From Streptomyces ortus (GTDB lineage Bacteria; Actinomycetota; Actinomycetes; Streptomycetales; Streptomycetaceae): a stretch of DNA of 64,000 nt. A program made the translations under genes and the position numbers. The notes below the pieces were generated by a model. It was not told the DNA's origin. It saw nothing but the letters and a program-made list of their open reading frames with translations, and made no database searches. Positions 34,191 through 41,060 of this stretch are shown piece by piece (positions within the stretch are counted from its first letter, which is position 1; every line of letters begins with the position of its first letter). Where the stretch lies: NCBI RefSeq assembly GCF_026341275.1, contig NZ_JAIFZO010000002.1:7036118-7100117 (forward strand), given 5' to 3'.

Positions 34191-35239
34191 CGAGGCTCAT
34201 CCCCTCGCCGGTCGTCGTCGACATCCGTCCGGGTGCCCTGGACGACCTGTCGGCGGTCCTCGCCGACCAGCGCATCTCGCACTCCGGCAAGCTGGCCGTC
34301 GCCATCAGCGGCGGCTCGGGCGCCAAGCTGCGCGAGCGGCTGACCCCGGCGATGCCGGGCGCCGACTGGTTCGAGGTCGGCGGCGGCACCCTGGACGAGG
34401 CGATCAAGCTCGGCGACGCCATGAAGAAGGGGCACTACGACGCGGTCGTGGGCCTCGGCGGCGGCAAGATCATCGACTGCGCGAAGTTCGCCGCGGCCCG
34501 GATCGGCCTCCCGCTGGTCGCCGTCGCGACGAACCTCTCGCACGACGGTCTGTGCTCCCCGGTCGCGACCCTCGACAACGACGCGGGCCGCGGCTCGTAC
34601 GGTGTGCCGAACCCGATCGCCGTGGTCATCGACCTCGACGTGATCCGTGAGGCCCCCGTCCGCTTCGTGCGCTCCGGCATCGGCGACGCCCTGTCCAACA
34701 TCTCCGCGGTCGCGGACTGGGAGCTGGCCAACCGCGAGAAGGGCGAGCAGATCGACGGCCTCGCCGCCGCGATGGCCCGCCAGGCCGGCGAGGCCGTGCT
34801 GCGGCACCCGGGCGGCGTCGGCGACGACGCCTTCCTCCAGGTGCTGGCCGAGGGCCTGGTCCTCACCGGCATCTCCATGTCGGTCGCGGGCGACTCCCGT
34901 CCGGCCTCCGGCGCCTGCCACGAGATCAACCACGGCTTCGACCTGCTCTTCCCCAAGCGCGCCGCCAGCCACGGCGAGCAGTGCGGTCTGGGCGCGGCCT
35001 TCGCGATGCACCTGCGCGGAGCCCGCGAGGAGTCGGCGTACATGGCCGAGGTCCTGCGGCGCCACGGGCTGCCCGTGCTCCCGGAGGAGATCGGCTTCAC
35101 CCCGGACGAGTTCGTCCAGGTCGTGGAGTTCGCGCCGTCGACCAGGCCGGGCCGCTACACGATCCTCGAACACCTCGACCTCTCCACCGACCAGATCAGG
35201 GACGCATACGCCGACTATGCAAAAGCCATCGGTAGCTGA
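34178..35239 (+). CDS. iron-containing alcohol dehydrogenase family, glycerol-1-phosphate dehydrogenase-like
   Basis: A 353-aa protein starting at GTG 34178. It resembles archaeal G1P dehydrogenase and bacterial AraM: GGGTLDEAIKLGD, VVGLGGGKIIDCAKFAA (NAD loop), ATNLSHDGLCSPVA, and the likely metal ligands in SGIGDALSN (Asp), GACHEINHG (His) and ASHGEQCG (His). G1P dehydrogenase reduces dihydroxyacetone phosphate to sn-glycerol-1-phosphate, unusual stereochemistry for bacteria. Its place between a nucleotidyltransferase and a CDP-alcohol phosphotransferase implies the alcohol phosphate it makes is activated by CTP and transferred. Another polyol phosphate product cannot be excluded. Confidence 0.85.
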   Translation: MPVLTRLIPSPVVVDIRPGALDDLSAVLADQRISHSGKLAVAISGGSGAKLRERLTPAMPGADWFEVGGGTLDEAIKLGDAMKKGHYDAVVGLGGGKIIDCAKFAAARIGLPLVAVATNLSHDGLCSPVATLDNDAGRGSYGVPNPIAVVIDLDVIREAPVRFVRSGIGDALSNISAVADWELANREKGEQIDGLAAAMARQAGEAVLRHPGGVGDDAFLQVLAEGLVLTGISMSVAGDSRPASGACHEINHGFDLLFPKRAASHGEQCGLGAAFAMHLRGAREESAYMAEVLRRHGLPVLPEEIGFTPDEFVQVVEFAPSTRPGRYTILEHLDLSTDQIRDAYADYAKAIGS

Positions 35240-35996
35240 GCTGCGCCCGGTCGTGCACCCCCCGGGTGTCAAGGACCGGCGCAGCGGCGAGCACTGGGGA
35301 GGCCGGCTCTACATGCGCGAGATCTCGCTGCGCATCGACCGGCACCTGGTGAACACCAAGGTCACGCCCAACCAGCTGACCTACGTGATGACCGTCTTCG
35401 GCGTGCTCGCCGCCCCGGCCCTGCTGGTGCCGGGCATCCCGGGCGCCCTGCTCGGCGTACTGATGGTCCAGCTGTATCTGCTGTTCGACTGCGTCGACGG
35501 CGAGATCGCCCGCTGGCGCAAGCAGTACTCGATGACCGGGGTGTACGTCGACCGCGTCGCCGCCTACCTGTGCGACGCGGCGGTCCTGGTCGGCTTCGGC
35601 CTGCGCGCCGCCGATCTGTGGGGCACCGGGCGGATCGACTGGCTGTGGGCCTTCCTCGGCACGCTCGCCGCCCTGGGCGCCGTCCTGATCAAGTCCGAGA
35701 CCGACCTCGTCGGGGTCGCCCGCCACCAGACGGGCAAGGCGCCGGTCCAGGAGTCGGCGTCCGAGCCGCGCTCCTCCGGCATGGCGCTGGCCCGCCGGGC
35801 CGCGGGCGCGCTCAAGTTCCACCGGCTCGTCCTCGGCATAGAGGCCTCCCTGCTGATCCTGGTCCTCGCGGTCCTGGACACGGTCCGGGACGACCTGTTC
35901 TTCTCGCGGCTCGGCGTCGCGGTCCTGGCCGGCATCGCGATGCTGCAGACCGTGCTGCACCTGGTGTCCATCCTCGCTTCGAGCAGGCTGAAGTGA
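35217..35996 (+). CDS. second CDP-alcohol phosphatidyltransferase, last motif Asp replaced
   Basis: A 259-aa membrane protein, coupled to the dehydrogenase by a 23-nt overlap (ATG 35217). The motif reads DCVDGEIARW, eight residues, GVYVDRVAAYL. The family pattern D-x2-DG-x2-AR-x8-G-x3-D-x3-D is matched except for the final Asp, the proposed general base, which is Ala. The next Asp is five residues further on. About six hydrophobic segments are present. It may be an altered transferase, use another base, or be a non-catalytic partner of the first one. The neighbouring genes suggest transfer of a glycerol-phosphate-like group. Confidence 0.85.
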   Translation: MQKPSVAELRPVVHPPGVKDRRSGEHWGGRLYMREISLRIDRHLVNTKVTPNQLTYVMTVFGVLAAPALLVPGIPGALLGVLMVQLYLLFDCVDGEIARWRKQYSMTGVYVDRVAAYLCDAAVLVGFGLRAADLWGTGRIDWLWAFLGTLAALGAVLIKSETDLVGVARHQTGKAPVQESASEPRSSGMALARRAAGALKFHRLVLGIEASLLILVLAVLDTVRDDLFFSRLGVAVLAGIAMLQTVLHLVSILASSRLK

Positions 35997-36886
35997 GCAC
36001 GGCCACGAAGGTCGGCGCGGTGATCATCACCATGGGCAACCGCCCCGACGAGCTGCGCGCCCTCCTCGACTCGGTCGCCAAGCAGGACGGCGACCCGGTC
36101 GAGGTGGTCGTGGTCGGCAACGGCTCGCCCGTCCCGGACGTCACGGGGTCCATACCCGGCGTCCGCACGGTCGAGCTGCCCGAGAACCTCGGCATCCCCG
36201 GTGGCCGCAACGTCGGCATCGAGGCGTTCGGTCCCGGCGGCACCGATGTGGACGTCCTGCTCTTCCTGGACGACGACGGCCTCCTGGCCCGCCACGACAC
36301 CGCCGAGCTGTGCCGGCAGGCGTTCGCGGCCGACCCGGAGCTGGGCATCATCAGCTTCCGCATCGCGGACCCCGAGACCGGCATCACCCAGCGCCGCCAC
36401 GTGCCCCGGCTGCGCGCCTCCGACCCGATGCGCGACTCCCGCGTCACCACCTTCCTCGGCGGCGCCAACGCCGTCCGTACGAAGGTGCTCGCCGAGGTCG
36501 GCGGACTGCCCGAGGAGTTCTTCTACGCCCATGAGGAGACCGACCTCGCCTGGCGGGCCCTCGACGCGGGCTGGATGATCGACTACCGCTCGGACATGGT
36601 GCTCAACCACCCCACGACCGCGCCCTCCCGGCACGCGGTCTACCACCGGATGGTCGCCCGCAACCGCGTCTGGCTCGCCCGTCGCAACCTGCCCGCGCCG
36701 CTGGTCCCCGTCTATCTCGGCGTGTGGATGCTCCTCACGCTCGCCCGTCGGCCCTCGCGCCCGGCCCTGAAGGCCTGGTTCGGCGGTTTCAAGGAGGGCT
36801 GGACCAGTCCGTGCGGCCCCCGGCGCCCCATGAAGTGGCGTACGGTATGGCGCCTGACCCGACTGGGCCGACCACCCGTCATCTGA
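35993..36886 (+). CDS. GT2-family glycosyltransferase
   Basis: A 297-aa glycosyltransferase of the rhamnosyl/galactofuranosyl GT2 type, from GTG 35993 (GTGA overlap with the previous gene). VGAVIITMGNRPDELRALLD starts the GT-A fold, ENLGIPGGRNVGI follows, LFLDDDGLL gives the metal-binding DDD, and FYAHEETDLAWRALDAGW the acceptor-side ETD-x-x-WR. There is a C-terminal amphipathic/hydrophobic segment (PVYLGVWMLLTLARR). It is in line to glycosylate the product made by the upstream CDP-alcohol enzymes before export. Confidence 0.92.
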   Translation: MSTATKVGAVIITMGNRPDELRALLDSVAKQDGDPVEVVVVGNGSPVPDVTGSIPGVRTVELPENLGIPGGRNVGIEAFGPGGTDVDVLLFLDDDGLLARHDTAELCRQAFAADPELGIISFRIADPETGITQRRHVPRLRASDPMRDSRVTTFLGGANAVRTKVLAEVGGLPEEFFYAHEETDLAWRALDAGWMIDYRSDMVLNHPTTAPSRHAVYHRMVARNRVWLARRNLPAPLVPVYLGVWMLLTLARRPSRPALKAWFGGFKEGWTSPCGPRRPMKWRTVWRLTRLGRPPVI

Positions 36887-36982
36887 CACGCTCGATATCT
36901 GAGAGCATTCGGGCCGTACCCCGGTCCCTGTCTTTGGCCTACGCCCTACCAGGCCGCGCACCTTGAGGACGAAAGTTTCCCT

Positions 36983-37912
36983 GTGAGTGAGACAACGCAT
37001 GACGGCGGCGTTGCGGTGAGCGCCCCCCCGTCCCCCGATGAAGGGCTCAGCGCGGCGGACCTCGCCGCCAAGTACGGGCTGGCCGTCAGCGGCGCCCGGC
37101 CCGGACTCGTCGAATACGTCCGTCAGCTCTGGGGGCGGCGTCACTTCATCCTCGCCTTCTCGCAGGCGAAGCTCACCGCCCAGTACAGCCAGGCCAAGCT
37201 CGGCCAGCTGTGGCAGGTGGCCACACCGCTGCTGAACGCGGCCGTGTACTTCCTGATCTTCGGCCTGATCCTGAAGGCCGACCGCGGCATGGAGCGGGAG
37301 GTGTACATCCCGTTCCTGGTGACGGGCGTCTTCGTCTTCACCTTCACCCAGAGCTCGGTGATGGCGGGCGTGCGCGCGATCTCCGGCAACCTCGGACTGG
37401 TCCGGGCGCTGCACTTCCCGCGCGCCGCGCTGCCGATCTCGTTCTCGCTGCAGCAGCTCCAGCAGCTGCTCTTCTCGATGATCGTGCTCTTCGTCGTGGC
37501 GGTCGGTTTCGGCAGCTATCCCCAGCTGTCCTGGCTGCTGATCGTCCCGATCCTGGTGCTGCAGTTCCTCTTCAACACCGGTCTCGCGATGATCATGGCC
37601 AGGATGGGCGCCAAGACCCCGGACCTGGCCCAGCTCATGCCGTTCGTGATGCGTACGTGGATGTACGCGTCCGGTGTCATGTTCTCGATCCCCGTGATGC
37701 TCGAAGAGCACCCCGAGTGGATCGCCGACATCCTCCAGTGGAACCCCGCCGCCATCTACATGGACCTGATGCGCTTCGCGCTCGTCGACGGCTACGGCTC
37801 CGAGAACCTGCCGCCGCACGTGTGGGCGGTCGCGGGCGGCTGGGCCGTCCTCGTCGCCGTCGGCGGTTTCGTGTACTTCTGGAAGGCTGAGGAGCGTTAC
37901 GGCCGTGGCTGA
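36983..37912 (+). CDS. ABC-2 type polysaccharide/teichoic acid export permease (Wzm/TagG-like)
   Basis: A 309-aa membrane protein from GTG 36983, preceded by GAGGACGAAAG. A hydrophilic N-tail of about 60 residues is followed by six membrane segments typical of ABC-2 O-antigen or teichoic-acid exporters. QLWQVATPLLNAAVYFLIFG and LQWNPAAIYMDLMR correspond to conserved family stretches. With the ATPase that overlaps its end it would flip or export a lipid-linked glycan to the outer face of the membrane. Confidence 0.92.
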   Translation: MSETTHDGGVAVSAPPSPDEGLSAADLAAKYGLAVSGARPGLVEYVRQLWGRRHFILAFSQAKLTAQYSQAKLGQLWQVATPLLNAAVYFLIFGLILKADRGMEREVYIPFLVTGVFVFTFTQSSVMAGVRAISGNLGLVRALHFPRAALPISFSLQQLQQLLFSMIVLFVVAVGFGSYPQLSWLLIVPILVLQFLFNTGLAMIMARMGAKTPDLAQLMPFVMRTWMYASGVMFSIPVMLEEHPEWIADILQWNPAAIYMDLMRFALVDGYGSENLPPHVWAVAGGWAVLVAVGGFVYFWKAEERYGRG

Positions 37913-38684
37913 GCAGACCGACAGGACCCACATCCCGACCGTCATCGCGGACGAGCTGCACATCGTCTACCGGGTCAACGGCGCCAAGACCGGCAAGGGC
38001 AGCGCCACCTCCGCCCTCAGCCGCATACTCCGGCGCGGCGAGGAGCGAGGCGTCCGCAAGGTGCACGCCGTCCGCGGTGTCTCCTTCAAGTCCTACCGCG
38101 GTGAGGCCATCGGCCTGATCGGATCCAACGGCTCCGGCAAGTCCACCCTGCTGCGGGCCATCGCCGGACTGCTCCCCGCGGAGAAGGGCCACGTCTACAC
38201 CGACGGCCAGCCCTCGCTCCTCGGCGTCAACGCGGCCCTGATGAACGACCTCACGGGCGAGCGGAACGTCATCCTCGGCGGGCTGGCCATGGGCATGACG
38301 CGCGAGCAGATCAGGGAGCGCTACCAGGACATCGTCGACTTCTCGGGCATCAACGAGAAGGGCGACTTCATCACCCTGCCCATGCGCACCTACTCCTCCG
38401 GCATGGCCGCCCGGCTGCGCTTCTCCATCGCCGCCGCCAAGGACCACGACGTCCTCATGATCGACGAGGCCCTCGCGACCGGCGACCGCAAGTTCCAGAA
38501 GCGCTCCGAGGCCCGGATCCGGGAGCTCCGCAAGGAGGCCGGCACGGTCTTCCTCGTCAGCCACAACAACAAGTCCATCCGTGACACGTGCGACCGCGTC
38601 CTGTGGCTGGAGCGCGGCGAGCTGCGCCTGGACGGACCGACCGACGAGGTCCTCAAGGAGTACGAGAAGTTCACGGGCAAGTGA
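37905..38684 (+). CDS. ABC exporter ATPase (Wzt/TagH-like)
   Basis: A 259-aa ABC ATPase from GTG 37905, overlapping the permease by 8 nt. Walker A is GSNGSGKST, the signature YSSGMAARLRFSIA, Walker B VLMIDEALATGD and the H-loop VSHNN. The signature and the insertion KSYRGEAIGLIG are those of TagH/Wzt ATPases, but the C-terminal carbohydrate-binding domain of many Wzt proteins is missing. Last gene of the cluster; a very strong hairpin follows 20 nt later. Confidence 0.93.
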   Translation: MAEQTDRTHIPTVIADELHIVYRVNGAKTGKGSATSALSRILRRGEERGVRKVHAVRGVSFKSYRGEAIGLIGSNGSGKSTLLRAIAGLLPAEKGHVYTDGQPSLLGVNAALMNDLTGERNVILGGLAMGMTREQIRERYQDIVDFSGINEKGDFITLPMRTYSSGMAARLRFSIAAAKDHDVLMIDEALATGDRKFQKRSEARIRELRKEAGTVFLVSHNNKSIRDTCDRVLWLERGELRLDGPTDEVLKEYEKFTGK

Positions 38685-38704
38685 GCCCGAGTCGTAGAAG
38701 AAGC

Positions 38705-38744
38705 ACGCAGGGCCCCGCCGGAACGGTTCGGCGGGGCCCTGCGT
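38705..38744 (+). terminator. 16-bp perfect hairpin terminator after the exporter cluster
   Basis: ACGCAGGGCCCCGCCG (38705-38720) pairs perfectly with 38729-38744 across an 8-nt loop. It is the strongest intrinsic hairpin in the window and separates the exporter cluster from the hopanoid operon. Only a weak U-poor tail follows. Confidence 0.92.
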
Positions 38745-38777
38745 CTGCAAAGGAAACGCCAACTCCGGCCGCCCGTA

Positions 38778-38803
38778 GGAATCTTGACGTCAATCGGTGT
38801 GTT
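38778..38803 (+). promoter_or_regulatory. possible sigma-R-type promoter upstream of the hopanoid operon
   Basis: GGAAT-N18-GTT matches the SigR consensus GGAAT-N18-GTT exactly (38778-38782 and 38801-38803). The palindrome TTGACGTCAA (38784-38793) lies in the spacer, and GTTGTACAAC, another 10-nt palindrome, is at 38841-38850. The distance to hpnC would give a leader of about 260 nt, long for a Streptomyces mRNA, so a second promoter nearer hpnC is likely. Confidence 0.35.
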
Positions 38804-38993
38804 CTTGTGATGCGCAGGACACCCCGGCGGAGCATGGCGGGTTGTACAACGTAAGCTGTACCGGTGCTGATTCGCGGCAAGTGGGGCGATACTGCGCGAC
38901 ACCAGGCATAGGGTCTGGCGCGCGGACGGCCGGGCGGCGTGTCCGAAATAGTCACCATTGGGTCAGCAGTGTAGAACGGGAGATGTGACGGCA

Positions 38994-39074
38994 ATGGCTA
39001 CGGAAACTCTCCAGCTCCGCTGCGCGTGTGCCGTCCGTGCGTGTGGCGTCCGCGGCCCGGGCGGCGGGCGATGA
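38994..39074 (+). CDS. 26-codon leader ORF coupled to hpnC
   Basis: ATG 38994 has GGGAG 11 nt upstream and encodes MATETLQLRCACAVRACGVR followed by GPGGGR. It stops in ...CGATGA, whose ATG is the hpnC start. That is the same junction seen between the 46-aa ORF and hpnE. The three Cys in CAC...C are notable, and a regulatory leader peptide is possible. The GC-rich codons do not prove coding, and the peptide may only serve translational coupling. Confidence 0.38.
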   Translation: MATETLQLRCACAVRACGVRGPGGGR

Positions 39075-39973
39075 CGCCGGCGAGAACGGCACGTGCCGGT
39101 GACCCGGAGCGCGGCACCCTAGACAAGGCCGCGGACGAGAACTTCCCCGTGGCACCGTTCTTCCTCCCCAGGGCCTGGCGCGCCGACCTCATGGCCGTCT
39201 ACGGCTTCGCCCGGCTCGTCGACGACATCGGCGACGGGGACCTGGCCCCCGGCGGCGCCGACGCCCGCCTCCTGGGCGTGTCCCCCGAAGAGGCGAAGGA
39301 CCGGCTCGCCCTGCTCGACGCCTTCGAGGCGGACCTGCGCAAGGTCTTCGACTCGACCCCGGGCCACCCGCTCCTGCGCCGTCTGCAGCCCACGGTCCGC
39401 CGCACCGGCCTGACCCCCGAGCCCTTCCTCGCCCTGATCGCCGCGAACCGCCAGGACCAGCTCGTCCAGCGGTACGAGACCTACGACGACCTCCTCGCCT
39501 ACTGCGAACTGTCCGCGAACCCGGTCGGCCGGCTCGTCCTGTCCGTCACCGGCACCTCGACCCCCGAGCGGATCCGCCTCTCCGACGCGGTCTGCACGGC
39601 CCTGCAGATCGTCGAGCACCTCCAGGACGTCGCCGAGGACCTCGGCCGCGACCGCATCTACCTTCCCGCCGAGGACATGAAGCGCTTTCACGTCCAGGAG
39701 GCGGATCTCGCCACGCCCACGGCAGGCGCATCGGCGCGCGCACTGGTTGCATACGAAGCAGAACGCGCCCGGAACCTCCTGAATGAAGGCACCCCCCTCG
39801 TGGGTAGCGTCCACGGCAGACTCAAGCTGCTGCTCGCGGGGTTCGTGGCAGGAGGAAGGGCGGCGATCCGGGCGATCGCCGCCGCCGAATACGACGTACT
39901 TCCCGGCCCGCCGAAGCCCGGCAAGATCCAGTTGCTGCGCGAGGTGGGAGTGACTCTGCGAGGAGAGGGGTGA
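39071..39973 (+). CDS. hpnC: squalene synthase HpnC (hydroxysqualene synthase subunit of HpnCDE)
   Basis: A 300-aa all-alpha isoprenoid synthase. FARLVDDIGDGD (about 44-55) is the first Asp-rich motif and HLQDVAEDLGRDRIYLP the second. In the HpnCDE route HpnD makes presqualene diphosphate, HpnC converts it to hydroxysqualene, and HpnE reduces that to squalene. First gene of the hopanoid operon; ATG 39071 overlaps the stop of a 26-codon leader ORF. Its stop overlaps the hpnD GTG by 4 nt. Confidence 0.95.
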   Translation: MTPARTARAGDPERGTLDKAADENFPVAPFFLPRAWRADLMAVYGFARLVDDIGDGDLAPGGADARLLGVSPEEAKDRLALLDAFEADLRKVFDSTPGHPLLRRLQPTVRRTGLTPEPFLALIAANRQDQLVQRYETYDDLLAYCELSANPVGRLVLSVTGTSTPERIRLSDAVCTALQIVEHLQDVAEDLGRDRIYLPAEDMKRFHVQEADLATPTAGASARALVAYEAERARNLLNEGTPLVGSVHGRLKLLLAGFVAGGRAAIRAIAAAEYDVLPGPPKPGKIQLLREVGVTLRGEG

Positions 39974-40920
39974 TCCGGACCGTGGAGTCGGACCCACACA
40001 TGTCCGCACCGGTACTCGCCGCTTACGGCTACTGCGAGGCGGTCACCGGGCAGCAGGCCCGGAATTTCGCGTACGGCATCCGGCTGCTCCCGACGCCCAA
40101 GCGCCGGGCGATGTCGGCGCTCTACGCGTTCTCGCGGCGCGTCGACGACATCGGTGACGGGGCGCTGGCCCCCGAGGTCAAGGCGAAGCGGCTGGAGGAG
40201 ACCCGGACGCTGCTCGCCCGGATCCGCGACCGCTCGGTGGGCGAGGACGACACCGACCCGGTCGCCGTCGCCCTGCGGCACACCGCGGACCACTTCCCGG
40301 TGCCGCTGGAGGGCCTCGACGAACTCATCGACGGCGTCCTCATGGACGTCCGCGGGGAGACGTACGAGACCTGGGACGACCTGAAGGTCTACTGCCGCTG
40401 CGTCGCCGGGGCCATCGGCCGGCTCTCGCTCGGCGTCTTCGGCACGGAACCGGGGGCGCGCGGCGCCGAGCGGGCGCCGGAGTACGCGGACACGCTCGGG
40501 CTCGCGTTGCAACTGACCAACATCCTCAGGGACGTTCGGGAGGACGCCGGGGACGGGCGGACGTATCTGCCCGCCGACGACCTCGCGAAGTTCGGCTGCT
40601 CGGCCGGGTTCGACGGGTCGCGCCCACCGGAGGGCTCCGACTTCGCGGGCCTCGTCCACTTCGAGGTGCGCCGGGCCCGCGCGCTCTTCGCGGAGGGCTA
40701 CCGGCTGCTGCCCATGCTGGACCGCCGCAGCGGCGCCTGTGTCGCCGCGATGGCCGGCATCTACCGCCGCCTCCTGGACCGCATCGAGCGCGAACCGGAG
40801 GCCGTCCTGCGTGGCCGGGTCTCGCTCCCCGGACGCGAGAAGGCGTACGTCGCCGTGCGCGGCCTCTCCGGTCTCGACGCCCGGCATGTCTCGCGCCGGA
40901 CCGTCAGGAGGCGCGCTTGA
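39970..40920 (+). CDS. hpnD: presqualene diphosphate synthase HpnD
   Basis: A 316-aa squalene/phytoene synthase family protein from GTG 39970. ALYAFSRRVDDIGD and LTNILRDVREDAGDGRTYLPADDL are the two Asp-rich motifs. HpnD condenses two farnesyl diphosphates to presqualene diphosphate. The stop and the next short ORF overlap as TGATG. Confidence 0.95.
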   Translation: MIRTVESDPHMSAPVLAAYGYCEAVTGQQARNFAYGIRLLPTPKRRAMSALYAFSRRVDDIGDGALAPEVKAKRLEETRTLLARIRDRSVGEDDTDPVAVALRHTADHFPVPLEGLDELIDGVLMDVRGETYETWDDLKVYCRCVAGAIGRLSLGVFGTEPGARGAERAPEYADTLGLALQLTNILRDVREDAGDGRTYLPADDLAKFGCSAGFDGSRPPEGSDFAGLVHFEVRRARALFAEGYRLLPMLDRRSGACVAAMAGIYRRLLDRIEREPEAVLRGRVSLPGREKAYVAVRGLSGLDARHVSRRTVRRRA

Positions 40921-41060
40921 TGGACACTCCGCACCAAAATGATGCAGATACCTGGAAACCGCGCGCAACCCTTCGGCGCGGAACGGCGTCCCTGACTGCA
41001 TCGGCCGCCCGTGCCCGGCTCCACCGGCACGGCGGGGCCGTGGGGGAAGGTGCACGATGA
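40920..41060 (+). CDS. 46-aa protein coupled between hpnD and hpnE (DUF6380-like)
   Basis: ATG 40920 overlaps the hpnD stop (TGATG), and its own stop overlaps the hpnE start (ATGA). The product begins MDTPHQNDADTWKPRATLRR and ends GGAVGEGAR; it is basic with no membrane segment. From memory, a family of ~45-residue Streptomyces proteins, DUF6380, occurs here with a RATLRRGTASLT-like core. Coupling on both sides argues for real translation. The role is unknown: it may hold HpnD and HpnE together, or only relay ribosomes to hpnE. Too short for most gene finders. Confidence 0.7.
   Translation: MDTPHQNDADTWKPRATLRRGTASLTASAARARLHRHGGAVGEGAR

Noticed and set aside
35400..35600. Frameshift or sequencing error explaining the missing Asp in the second CDP-alcohol phosphotransferase
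   Set aside because: The frame is intact on both sides with normal hydrophobic segments and codon bias, and Ala is encoded by an ordinary GCC codon. A true substitution is simpler.
38797..38988. 63-codon frame upstream of hpnC
   Set aside because: It has no ribosome-binding site, poor third-position bias and a mixed, motif-less product. The 26-codon coupled ORF explains the region better.
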